A DNA stretch of 64,000 bases from Aquimarina pacifica (lineage in GTDB: Bacteria > Bacteroidota > Bacteroidia > Flavobacteriales > Flavobacteriaceae): positions 1 through 64,000 of the forward strand of contig NZ_JACC01000037.1 in assembly GCF_000520955.1 (NCBI RefSeq). Direction: 5' to 3'. Both the position numbers and the translations under genes were made by a program. The notes below the pieces were generated by a model, which did no database searches, was not told the origin of the DNA, and worked only from the letters and a program-made list of their open reading frames with translations. This document shows positions 1-8,017 of the stretch, one piece after another. The stretch's first letter is position 1. The number at the start of each line of letters is the position of its first letter.

Positions 1-45
1 TTAGCTTCATTACTTAGCTGTTATGGCATATGTATAGTGTTGTAC
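1..45. repeat. possible partial copy of cassette-type repeat
   Basis: The stretch just after the stop codon of the first gene contains tgtatagtgttgtaccc, which resembles the outer end of the better preserved repeats further right (tatacaccgtgttagcac). Only the end of the element would be inside the window, so this is a weak call based on position and partial similarity. Confidence 0.25.
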
Positions 46-53
46 CCCCCTTT

Positions 54-560
54 TTAATTTACGTTCTGTTTTTCGCAACCATTTGTCCGTTCTTCTTTTG
101 TTAAAGTCCAGATGTTAATTGTTTTGCTTTTTAATTTATTTTCAGAATTAGGTTCAACTAATTCAACTTCTATAATACTTTCAGTTGCAATTTTATAATC
201 AGAACTTTCTATTAAGTAGCCATTTATATAAACTTCGTTATTTTTCTCAATTCCGAAAAAGTCATTTAGTTCAGATTGTTTCTTATAAGCGATTTTTTTC
301 TTTAAACTGACAAAGACAATTCCATTTTCAGTAAGATTAAAGAATTTGTGGTCTTTCCGATTTGGTTTATCCTTCAAAACACTTATTTCGGTAATCAATT
401 CTTTTGTTGTTCCGATTGCATTTTCATTCGCAATAATATCTTTTTCGATGATAATTGTGGGACAATTAGTTTCTGTTCTTGGTAATTTCAAATAATTATC
501 TTGAGAATAGATATTTGATGAGAAGAGTATAAACACAAATGAAATCAATATTCTATTCAT
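54..560 (-). CDS. secreted hypothetical protein
   Basis: I do not recognise a family for this 168-residue protein. Residues 1-19 form a typical signal peptide ending in NIYSQ, so it is probably exported to the periplasm or outer membrane. The mature part is rich in Glu, Lys and Asn and has a stretch around residues 95-130 (FFGIEKNNEVYINGYLIESS) that looks like a small beta-rich fold. It sits alone between two repeat-like spacers, in the same orientation as the SUKH and esterase-like genes that follow, which suggests it is a cargo gene of a repeat-bounded array. The start at the ATG before NRILISF is well supported by the signal peptide. No function should be assumed. Confidence 0.7.
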   Translation of the reverse strand: MNRILISFVFILFSSNIYSQDNYLKLPRTETNCPTIIIEKDIIANENAIGTTKELITEISVLKDKPNRKDHKFFNLTENGIVFVSLKKKIAYKKQSELNDFFGIEKNNEVYINGYLIESSDYKIATESIIEVELVEPNSENKLKSKTINIWTLTKEERTNGCEKQNVN

Positions 561-582
561 TTTGAAGTATTTTATGTTGTAT

Positions 583-649
583 TACGTCACTTGTATGTTG
601 CGGTTTGCTTCCCGTAGGGAGCATATGAACTATACAAATTGTTAGCGGT
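583..649. repeat. short, diverged cassette-type repeat
   Basis: Between the first two genes lies acttgtatgttgcgg ... catatgaactatacaaattgttagcgg. The right end (tatacaaattgttagc) matches the end of the full repeats at 1404-1596 and 23015-23213, but the roughly 190-bp body is missing. It is either a shortened copy or a different subtype. Confidence 0.4.
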
Positions 650-658
650 TTGTTATTT

Positions 659-1384
659 TTATTTTCCGAATAGTCTGGATAAGATTCCTTTTTTCTTATT
701 CTTAATTACCCAAACTAATTCGGTTGGATGTCTTTCTGTAAATTGATTTACACCAAACTTTCCCCAAGCAAAACCATCTTTGTTTTTTCCTTCTCGTATA
801 TCAGCGATAGTCCATTCGTCTCCGTCAAATTTATTAAGGAAGTCTTTAAATTCAGGATTTCGACTTTCAAATTCAGTCTTGGATATACATAATCTGTTTT
901 CACTCCAAATGGTCATCACTGTTTTATCATGTATTTCATTCAAGTGACATTTGTCTGGGCTTTCGTAAAATTCCAAAAGATGACTTAAATATTCATTTAG
1001 GTTTTGTGAATGAACTACAAATACTGCTGGATCATGACAAGCAAAAAATACTCTATTAGCTTTTCCGTCTTCGCCCAAATCTAGAATCCAGTGGTTTCCA
1101 AATCCATCGTGTCCAAGAGTTAGAGAATTTGCAGATAATTCCCAAAATCCGAATTGGCCAATGGAATCGAAATAAACCATTTCAGGTCCATAGCCGTCCC
1201 AACCTTTAGTCTCTTTTAGTATCTCAATTATTTCAGGGTCAATATTTTTACTTGGAAATTGTTCCTTTAATCGATCAATTTCTGAATCGGTCAATCCGTC
1301 TTGAAATTCAAGTTGATACTTGTCTCCATCTTCATCTGTAAAAGTGGATTCTTTGAGTTTCCTAATTATTTCAAGATTTGTCAT
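659..1384 (-). CDS. SMI1/KNR4 (SUKH) family protein
   Basis: Residues about 20-135 carry the SUKH pattern: an N-terminal helix, ILKETKGWDGYGPEM, then beta-strands with GFGNHWILDLGEDG and VFFACHDPAVFVV. SUKH proteins are mostly immunity proteins against polymorphic toxins, or partners in toxin and signalling systems. Residues 140-241 form an additional domain I do not recognise (contains DEWTIADIREG and ends in GILSRLFGK). There is no signal peptide, so it should be cytoplasmic. No toxin gene lies next to it: the neighbours are a secreted hypothetical and an esterase-like gene, each separated by repeats. An orphan immunity or SUKH cargo gene is therefore the best reading. The family call is fairly sure, the role is not. 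Confidence 0.8.
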   Translation of the reverse strand: MTNLEIIRKLKESTFTDEDGDKYQLEFQDGLTDSEIDRLKEQFPSKNIDPEIIEILKETKGWDGYGPEMVYFDSIGQFGFWELSANSLTLGHDGFGNHWILDLGEDGKANRVFFACHDPAVFVVHSQNLNEYLSHLLEFYESPDKCHLNEIHDKTVMTIWSENRLCISKTEFESRNPEFKDFLNKFDGDEWTIADIREGKNKDGFAWGKFGVNQFTERHPTELVWVIKNKKKGILSRLFGK

Positions 1385-1403
1385 ATAGTTTTTCTCTAAT
1401 AAC

Positions 1404-1596
1404 TGCTAACGGACTTGTGTATGGAACGTAGCGTACAAAAGACGCTAATTTTTCGGATTAACACAGAGCCAATTTTTTATATTTTGATTTAACTTCTCAG
1501 TTTTAAAGCCAAATTAAAAACTTGGCGGACTTTCTAAATATGCACAAACCTTTCGGTTTAGCCTTTATTAGCTATGTTTTATACACCGTGTTAGCA
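1404..1596. repeat. cassette-type interspersed repeat A
   Basis: A spacer of about 190 bp bounded by inverted ends tgctaac (left) and gttagca (right). It shares internal blocks with the elements at 23015-23213 and 24141-24337: a block close to tttcggatttaacacgag, an A/T-rich central dyad (aaattaaaaacttggcg) and tatgttttatacacc near the right end. The right end abuts the stop codon of the esterase-like gene and the left end lies 20 bp before the SUKH start codon. The layout resembles an integron attC site or a flavobacterial cassette repeat, but no integrase is visible. Confidence 0.75.
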
Positions 1597-2823
1597 CTAG
1601 TTGTTTTTCTTCCATTTTGAGATATAATCTTCTAGTTCTGACTCATTTTGGTTTTTAGCAATCTTGATGGTCTTTTTATACCAAAGTTCAGATTCTTGAA
1701 CATTCCCAAGAGCCCTGTAATGATTTGCCTTTTCAAAGTGTAGCATTGAAGCATTAGGAAATTTATCAAGACCTAAATTCAGAATTTCAAGTGCATCTTC
1801 TATTTTGTTATTATCAAAGTAAAAGCCATAAAATCTTTTGAACCATCTAGGTTGTCTGTAGTAGTCCTTAATGAAACTTTTTCCATCGAACTCTCTTATG
1901 ATAGCATCAAAAAGGTTGAAGTTATTTTCATTATGAGTCTGTACTAAAAGATAATGTTTTGTGTCATTGTGAATATCATTTGATATTTCATATCTGTCTG
2001 CTCTGTTTGCATAATGTTCTTTCAATTTTGCAATTCCACCGAACTCTTCAAATTCATTTACTGAGAAAAATCGAATAGGTCCATAATCGTTAAAAAATAG
2101 TTTCAGACCCTCGTTTATTGTTGTAAGTGGCGTAGTATAGTGATTCTCATTGTCAGAAAGATTGTATTTCCATTGTATGTTTTCAGTTGGATGCTTTTGA
2201 AAAATAGAATCTAGCGAGAACATTGATTCTATGGCCCAATTTTCAACAGTTCCTAGTACTGAATAAACTGCTAATTGCTGTTTAGGGCTGTTTTCTAACA
2301 TTTCACTTACCGATTTTAGACGGTATTTAGAAATATGTGTTGGACTTGACAAAAGATAGCCTTGAAATAGGTCGGTTTTATCAGCAAGAATCTGAACACC
2401 AAGTCCTCCTGCCATTTCCCAACCAAAATAAATTCGTTCATTGGTTGTTCTGTATTCGGTTTCAATCTTAGGAATAAGTTCCTTTTCCAAAAACCGAATG
2501 AATTTGCTGGATTCCTTATAGAATAAATTTCGTCTTTTAATTGGGTCTGTACTAATGCCAACCACAATAAATTCTGGTGCAATTTCCTGCCAAGTAAGAT
2601 TTTGCTGAAATACAACTCCATTTAAAAAGTAACGTTGTGCATCTAAAACATAAACTACTGGATAGGTTTTTGAGCCATCTTCATAACTGCTTGGTAAGAA
2701 AATTTTGATTTCTCGCTGGTCTTGTAGAACAGCTGACTTTAGAAGTATCGAATCATCCAAACCCTGACCCACAATATGGTTGGTTGTAAATAGTAGGATA
2801 ATCGCGTAAAAGACTTTTTCCAT
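1597..2823 (-). CDS. esterase-like alpha/beta-hydrolase fold protein, exported, nucleophile apparently missing
   Basis: The protein (408 residues from the ATG chosen here) begins with a signal peptide (MEKVFYAIILLFTTNHIVGQ). It then shows the putative-esterase pattern: IKIFLPSSYEDGSKTYPVVY, VLDAQRYFLNG, and FIVVGISTDPIKRRNLFYKE. At the usual GxSxGG nucleophile elbow the sequence is GWEMAGG, so the Ser is replaced. Residues about 340-400 look TPR-like (EILNLGLDKFPNASMLHFEKA). A longer ORF starts at a TTG 27 bases upstream inside a TGCTAAC repeat end, so the internal ATG is preferred. It is probably a non-catalytic or altered family member, or a member of a GWE-type subfamily with another mechanism. 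Confidence 0.75.
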   Translation of the reverse strand: MEKVFYAIILLFTTNHIVGQGLDDSILLKSAVLQDQREIKIFLPSSYEDGSKTYPVVYVLDAQRYFLNGVVFQQNLTWQEIAPEFIVVGISTDPIKRRNLFYKESSKFIRFLEKELIPKIETEYRTTNERIYFGWEMAGGLGVQILADKTDLFQGYLLSSPTHISKYRLKSVSEMLENSPKQQLAVYSVLGTVENWAIESMFSLDSIFQKHPTENIQWKYNLSDNENHYTTPLTTINEGLKLFFNDYGPIRFFSVNEFEEFGGIAKLKEHYANRADRYEISNDIHNDTKHYLLVQTHNENNFNLFDAIIREFDGKSFIKDYYRQPRWFKRFYGFYFDNNKIEDALEILNLGLDKFPNASMLHFEKANHYRALGNVQESELWYKKTIKIAKNQNESELEDYISKWKKNN

Positions 2824-2958
2824 ATTGTTTGTCGCAATTAGTGCTAACAACCAAATATAAGCACTTTGTAATTACAATCATTTACAATCGAATATGATTC
2901 TACTAATCCTCTTTTGTGACGTATTTATTTAATACCAATCAATATCATATAAAGTAAC

Positions 2959-3687
2959 CTAGATTGTTTTTTGAACCGCTCCTGTTACTTGTAATCTTTG
3001 ATCCTGCGTGTAACCAAATACAGAAAGACGATCGTCACGCTTTACCCAATCCGGTATAGCTATTACCAATTCTCCTGAACGTGCATATGACACTGCCCTA
3101 TTGACAACAATATGGTTGTTTCTTAAACTGCGACCTCTATTCTCTCCTCTTGATACTTCAGTACTTCGTTCTGCTACAGTAAGAACCCAGGTAATTCGAT
3201 CAAAGCTCACACGCCCCTCAGTTTCATATTGTATTTTATAAGTAGCTTCTTCTTTATCAATAGCTATAAGTTTAATTGTATCCGTAATTCTTGGTTGTGC
3301 ATTTTTTTGTATTCCGGCTTTAACTTTAGCCCTATTCGACCCTACTACATGCATATTGCCATTAATTACCAATTGCGGTGTATAGATTGATTCACTCTCA
3401 AATTGTATTGCGTATGCTCTTTGATACTCACTAAATTTTGGAGCACTAAATGGGTCCTTCCACCCCAGGCGATTCCAATAATCAACATGATAAGAAAGCA
3501 CATATACATTTTGATCACGATATTCTTTACTTATATCATTTAGTAATATATCTGCTGCAGGACAGCTACTGCACCCCTGCGAAGTAAATAATTCTAATAC
3601 CACCAAAGAGACAGCATCCTTCTGGGCAAATACTTTTGTATAAAAAGTTAGCAGTATTAGCAGCAGAAACCAACGGATCATCTTCAT
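2959..3687 (-). CDS. DUF1223 family secreted thioredoxin-fold protein
   Basis: A signal peptide (residues 1-21, ending VFAQ) is followed by VLELFTSQGCSSCPAAD, the hallmark of DUF1223, with a CSSC thioredoxin-like motif. It continues with VLSYHVDYWNRLGWKDPF and a C-terminal beta-rich half. The length (242 aa) fits the family. The CxxC motif suggests a redox role in the periplasm, but the family's substrate is not established. It is divergently transcribed from the DUF4159 gene, with about 40 bp between the start codons, so the two promoters overlap. Confidence 0.88.
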   Translation of the reverse strand: MKMIRWFLLLILLTFYTKVFAQKDAVSLVVLELFTSQGCSSCPAADILLNDISKEYRDQNVYVLSYHVDYWNRLGWKDPFSAPKFSEYQRAYAIQFESESIYTPQLVINGNMHVVGSNRAKVKAGIQKNAQPRITDTIKLIAIDKEEATYKIQYETEGRVSFDRITWVLTVAERSTEVSRGENRGRSLRNNHIVVNRAVSYARSGELVIAIPDWVKRDDRLSVFGYTQDQRLQVTGAVQKTI

Positions 3688-3727
3688 AATTTTAGTACTT
3701 TTAGGCTTTATTTTTTAGACGATTATT

Positions 3728-4372
3728 ATGGGTAAGCTTACACAAGTGCTACTGTTTTTTTTGATTACCATAACAATACATGGACAGGATATTGCCATTT
3801 TACAATACAAAGGTGGTGGTGATTGGTACAGTAATCCAACGGCTATCCCTAATCTTATTCAGTTTTGCAATCAGAACATCAATACCTCTATTAGTAGGAA
3901 ACCCAAAACAGTAAAACCTGAGAGTATCGATATATTTCAATACCCATATGTACACATGACTGGGCATGGTAATGTTTTTTTTACTGATCAAGATGCTCAA
4001 AATTTACAAAATTATTTGCTTAGTGGTGGGTTCTTACATATTGATGATAATTATGGTATGGAGCCCTATATTCGCAAAGAATTGATCAAAGTTTTTCCTG
4101 ATAAAGAATTGGTAGAACTCCCCAGTACACACCCCATTTTTTCTTCTTCTTATCAGTTTCCTAAAGGATTACCCAAAATACACGAACATGATGGCAAACG
4201 TCCTCAAGCCCTTGGTATCATTCACGAAAACCGAGTGATTTTGCTTTTTACCTTCGAAAGTGATTTGGGCGATGGGTGGGAAAACCCAGAAGTGCATAAT
4301 GATCCTGAGGACATTCGACTTATAGCACTTAAAATGGGTGCAAATATTATCAAATATGCTTTTGAGAATTAA
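3728..4372 (+). CDS. DUF4159 domain secreted protein
   Basis: The 214-residue protein has a signal peptide (ends TITIHGQ) and then the DUF4159 pattern: QYKGGGDWYSNPTAIPNL near the mature N-terminus, PYVHMTGHGNVFFTDQD, GGFLHIDDNYGMEP, and a final FESDLGDGWENPEVHNDP. These motifs resemble a glutamine-amidotransferase-like fold. In Bacteroidetes this gene is commonly found next to a SpoU methyltransferase gene, as here. The stop codon overlaps the start of the methyltransferase gene by one base, which supports co-transcription. The biochemical function is unknown. Confidence 0.88.
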   Translation: MGKLTQVLLFFLITITIHGQDIAILQYKGGGDWYSNPTAIPNLIQFCNQNINTSISRKPKTVKPESIDIFQYPYVHMTGHGNVFFTDQDAQNLQNYLLSGGFLHIDDNYGMEPYIRKELIKVFPDKELVELPSTHPIFSSSYQFPKGLPKIHEHDGKRPQALGIIHENRVILLFTFESDLGDGWENPEVHNDPEDIRLIALKMGANIIKYAFEN

Positions 4373-4899
4373 TGGCAGAACAATTACATCATCAAAATAC
4401 CGAGTTTATAAAAAAACAGTTTCCTATAACGCTTGTTTGTGATCGGGTAAACTCACCTGCCAATATCGGAAGCCTTTTTAGAATCGCGGATAGTTTTGGT
4501 ATCAAACAAATTTATTTTTGTGGAGAGGATATTACGGTTATTAGTAAACGCATGCAACGAACAGCGCGCGCAACCGAAAAAAACATGGTCTACCACCAAG
4601 TTGATGATAGTAGTATAGCGATAGCACAATTAAAATCTGAAGGGTATACAATTCTGGCGTTAGAGATCACCGATACCAGCATTCCTACCTCAGAATATGT
4701 ACTTAATCCTAAAGAAAAAATTGCATTAGTCATAGGGGAAGAAAATTCAGGAGTTTCTGATCAAATCCTAGAATTGTCAAAACAACATTTACATATCAAT
4801 ATGTTTGGCAAAAACAGCAGTATGAATGTGGCGACGGCGACGGCAATTGCTCTTTATGAAATCACTTCTCAATATGCTAATCATCTTATCACGAAATAA
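4372..4899 (+). CDS. TrmH/SpoU family RNA 2'-O-methyltransferase
   Basis: This 175-residue protein contains the SPOUT signature motifs: LVCDRVNSPANIGSLFRIAD near residues 20-40 (motif 1, with Asn and Arg), IALVIGEENSGVSDQIL (motif 2), and the C-terminal MFGKNSSMNVATATAIALYE (motif 3). These build the knotted SAM-binding site that methylates a ribose 2'-OH in tRNA or rRNA. There is no N-terminal RNA-binding extension, so it is a minimal type. The target nucleotide cannot be deduced. It overlaps the DUF4159 gene by one base. Confidence 0.92.
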   Translation: MAEQLHHQNTEFIKKQFPITLVCDRVNSPANIGSLFRIADSFGIKQIYFCGEDITVISKRMQRTARATEKNMVYHQVDDSSIAIAQLKSEGYTILALEITDTSIPTSEYVLNPKEKIALVIGEENSGVSDQILELSKQHLHINMFGKNSSMNVATATAIALYEITSQYANHLITK

Positions 4900-5007
4900 T
4901 AGCATGTATAATTTGGTTCTTATTTTACTAAAAGATCAATTACGTTCTTCCTATATTTACCACGCTATCAGATTTATTTATTTTTAGATTCATAAAAAGA
5001 CATTACT

Positions 5008-6096
5008 ATGAACTCAAAAACAATTTCCTTCGGTATCCTAAGAGCCGTAGCAGTTATTATTGGTATTCTCGCCTTGTTATGGTTCTTTTACAAAATACAG
5101 TCTGTACTGGTATATATTGCATTTGCCAGTGTTATTTCGCTAATGGGGCGGCCATTTGTCCTTTTCCTAAAAAGAAAACTAAAATTCAATAATACGGTAG
5201 CGGTGATTACAACACTGTTTATTACCATCGGTTTATTTTTAAGCATTTTTATGTTGTTTATACCAATTGTTAGTGAACAAGGACAACTTATAGGCGAAAT
5301 TAACATTAATGAGCTTAGTGATGACCTAGATAGATTAAATGAAGAGGTAACTAATTATCTTAATGTAGATAAGCTGAATGTTGTCTCTCTTTTGAAACAA
5401 ACAGATCTTATGCAATTTTTTGATCTAAAAGTTATTCCTAATGCTATCAATTCCTTTTTGAGTGGTTTTGGCGCGGTTTTGATAGGATTATTCTCTGTTT
5501 TATTTATTTCTTTTTTCTTACTAAAAGATAGCCTACTTCTAGAAAATAGCTTATTGGTTTTTGCAAAAAAAGAGGATGAAAACAAATTTATGCGAGCATT
5601 CACAAAAATTAAAGACTTACTTTCTCGCTATTTTGTGGGCTTATTATTACAAGTCATTATCCTATTCACCTTGTATACAATACTTTTACTCATCTTCGGT
5701 GTAAACAATGCCATTGCTGTGGCACTGATCGCAGCAATTTTTAACCTGATACCCTATGTGGGTCCTCTATTTGGTGGAATTTTAGTGCTTATACTTGCAA
5801 CAACAAGTAATCTCGGGTTTGATTTTCAGGCTGTAATTTTACCGAAATTAACATATATTCTTATTGGGTACCTAATTATTCAGTTGATCGATAACTTCCT
5901 TAATCAACCGCTAATTTTTGGTAATAGTGTAAAATCTCATCCATTAGAAATCTTTCTTGCCATTCTAATTTTTGGATTGCTGTTCGGCATAGGAGGACTT
6001 ATTGTTGCCGTTCCTTCTTATACAGCTATCAAAGTGATAGCACAAGAGTTTTTATCAGAATATAAAATCGTAAAAAAACTCACCAAAGATCTCTAA
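5008..6096 (+). CDS. AI-2E/PerM family membrane transporter
   Basis: The 362-residue protein has about eight membrane segments and the PF01594 layout: two N-terminal helices, then VLYIAFASVISLMGRPFV, a soluble helical stretch at about residues 85-140, and the C-terminal helices. These include AALIAAIFNLIPYVGPLFG, the family's IPY(V/L)GP motif, and NQPLIFGNSVKSHPLEIF. Family members have been linked to export of signalling molecules or sodium/proton exchange, so no substrate is assigned. It is followed after 40 bp by the methyltransferase gene, possibly in the same transcript. Confidence 0.9.
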   Translation: MNSKTISFGILRAVAVIIGILALLWFFYKIQSVLVYIAFASVISLMGRPFVLFLKRKLKFNNTVAVITTLFITIGLFLSIFMLFIPIVSEQGQLIGEININELSDDLDRLNEEVTNYLNVDKLNVVSLLKQTDLMQFFDLKVIPNAINSFLSGFGAVLIGLFSVLFISFFLLKDSLLLENSLLVFAKKEDENKFMRAFTKIKDLLSRYFVGLLLQVIILFTLYTILLLIFGVNNAIAVALIAAIFNLIPYVGPLFGGILVLILATTSNLGFDFQAVILPKLTYILIGYLIIQLIDNFLNQPLIFGNSVKSHPLEIFLAILIFGLLFGIGGLIVAVPSYTAIKVIAQEFLSEYKIVKKLTKDL

Positions 6097-6136
6097 ATAC
6101 TACAGACACCCCAAACATCAAACACCAAAAAAATCA

Positions 6137-7339
6137 TTGAATACCAAAATATTACATACAGACGTTCAGGATTTTATCATTAAAAAATCAGATAATCAAA
6201 CAGACATAAATACAATTATCCTAAGTAAAAGTCCTTTTGAAGGCATTACGTCTCAAGAATTAGCACAACAAATTTTAGGAAGACGCAAAGCCAAAACAAA
6301 ACTCCCTGCCTGGTATTCGAAAAAAGGAATATACTACCCCCCTACACTTAACCTAGAACAAACTTCTTCAGAAATTACGGCCTTATACAAGAGTCTTCTT
6401 GTGCAAGGAGATACACTCATTGATCTTACAGGTGGTTTCGGGATCGATGACTATTACTTTTCAAAAAAAATAGGTACTGTTATCCATTGCGAATTGAACA
6501 ACGAATTAAGTACAATCGCAGCGCATAATTTTGGCATTTTAGACAGTAAAAACATAGATACAAAACAAGGTGACGGTCTTACAATTTTAGAAAATCAAAA
6601 TTCGGTTGATTGGATATATATAGACCCTTCTAGAAGGAATGATCAAAAAGGAAAAGTGTTCTTTCTTGAGGATTGTATTCCTAATGTACCTGTGCATCTT
6701 GCCTCTTTTTTTGGCAAAACCAATCAAATATTAATCAAAACTTCTCCGCTACTAGACATTCATAGTGGCTGTAAAGTATTACGTAATATCAAAGAAATTC
6801 ATGTAGTTGCTGTACAGAACGAGGTTAAAGAATTATTGTGGATTCTTGATAAAAATCTAAACAATGATGATATTCGAATTCACACTATCAACATCTTAAA
6901 AGAAAAATCTCAAGAATTTTCTTTTATGCGCAACCAAGAACCTAATGAGTCACTCTCTTTGGGAATGCCAAAAAAATATCTCTACGAACCCAATTCTGCA
7001 ATTCTAAAAAGCGGTGGCTTCCTAAGTATCTCGAAGGCATATAAGCTCGAAAAACTTCATGCACATTCTCATTTATATACCTCTGATTCTTTTATAGATT
7101 TCCCTGGCAGAAGTTTTGAAATCATTACTACTTATCCGTACCAAAAAAAAACAATAGCTTCTCTAGGTATCAATAAAGCCAATATTACCACTCGTAACTT
7201 TCCTGAGACAGTAGCCGTGCTAAGAAAAAAATTAAAGATAAAGGATGGCGGGGATGTTTACCTATTCTTTACAACCAACAGTGCAAATAAAAAAATAGTA
7301 CTTCATTGTCAAAAAATAAACCCTAAGGTAACGAACTAG
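6137..7339 (+). CDS. class I SAM methyltransferase with THUMP-like C-terminal domain
   Basis: The 400-residue protein has a class I methyltransferase core: LIDLTGGFGIDDYYFSKK (SAM-binding motif I), HCELNNELSTIAAHNF, QGDGLTILEN and the DPSRR motif (WIYIDPSRRNDQKGKVF). The N-terminal half is a helical domain (residues 1-90, LAQQILGRRKAKTKLPAWY). The C-terminal part ends in the THUMP-like/ferredoxin-like region typical of Bacteroidetes homologues (PG_1098-like). The reading frame opens with a TTG, and no ATG occurs until far inside the conserved core, so a TTG start is the best choice. RNA is the likely substrate by analogy, the exact position is unknown. Confidence 0.88.
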   Translation: MNTKILHTDVQDFIIKKSDNQTDINTIILSKSPFEGITSQELAQQILGRRKAKTKLPAWYSKKGIYYPPTLNLEQTSSEITALYKSLLVQGDTLIDLTGGFGIDDYYFSKKIGTVIHCELNNELSTIAAHNFGILDSKNIDTKQGDGLTILENQNSVDWIYIDPSRRNDQKGKVFFLEDCIPNVPVHLASFFGKTNQILIKTSPLLDIHSGCKVLRNIKEIHVVAVQNEVKELLWILDKNLNNDDIRIHTINILKEKSQEFSFMRNQEPNESLSLGMPKKYLYEPNSAILKSGGFLSISKAYKLEKLHAHSHLYTSDSFIDFPGRSFEIITTYPYQKKTIASLGINKANITTRNFPETVAVLRKKLKIKDGGDVYLFFTTNSANKKIVLHCQKINPKVTN

Positions 7340-7347
7340 CCCTTCGT

Positions 7348-7818
7348 TTACTGAATAAACACGTCAGAATAAGCCATAAAGTTTTCTATATACAGTTTTA
7401 GCTCTGCATCTTCGACCTTGTCTATATTTGCTACGATAAAGTTTCTATCTTCTTCAATATTGTGATAATACCCAACAATTTTGGGTACATTGGATTGTAT
7501 ACTTAACCGAATTAGTCTAAGCTCTATATCTTCAGGGTCAAATTGAATTGCGGTATCTATCAATTTTCTTCCTTTATTAAAATATGAAAGTTTACTTATG
7601 GGGTTCCATGAAAATGAAGCCTTTAGAGCCAATGCAGCGCCGTGATATCCCTTGTAAATTGCTCCTTCTTTCTCTAAGGCTTTCTCTGTCAATTCATAAA
7701 ACGCTTCTGCATTCTCCTTGGATTCGTTACAAATTTTATATGAATTACGTATCTCGACTATTGTAACCTCATCAAGAGGTACATAGAATAAGGCAATCAC
7801 CAAAAATAAAATCTTCAT
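7348..7818 (-). CDS. conserved hypothetical protein, TPR-like helical
   Basis: The 156-residue protein starts with a hydrophobic leader (MKILFLVIALFYVPL) that may be an uncleaved or weak signal sequence. The rest is helical and resembles a short array of TPR-like hairpins (NAEAFYELTEKALEKEGAIYKGYHG, then RKLIDTAIQFDPEDIELRLIRLSIQ). Proteins of this size and pattern are common in Flavobacteriia and have no assigned function. It is convergent with the methyltransferase gene; only 8 bases separate the two stops. Confidence 0.75.
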   Translation of the reverse strand: MKILFLVIALFYVPLDEVTIVEIRNSYKICNESKENAEAFYELTEKALEKEGAIYKGYHGAALALKASFSWNPISKLSYFNKGRKLIDTAIQFDPEDIELRLIRLSIQSNVPKIVGYYHNIEEDRNFIVANIDKVEDAELKLYIENFMAYSDVFIQ

Positions 7819-8017
7819 TACTATTCTATTAGATATTGATTATTTGTCTTAACTTAATCTTTATGAACTGAAGTCTATGAATTATCACTTAGAACTAAAA
7901 TCAGTAACGCTGCCAATTTCAGATTTTTTCCTGTCTTTCTCACGTTAAAATTTGTTAAAACAAAACACCCTATTCTTCACTACTTTTTAAATCGCAAAAT
8001 CAAAAATAATTCATACA

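Noticed and set aside
1404-1596. CRISPR-like interpretation of the repeats
   Set aside because: The repeats are about 190 bp, not 25-40 bp, not regularly spaced, and separate full genes. No cas gene is seen.
2316-2621. 101-codon minus-strand ORF inside the esterase-like gene
   Set aside because: It is a shadow frame of the esterase-like gene, which has a signal peptide and family motifs.
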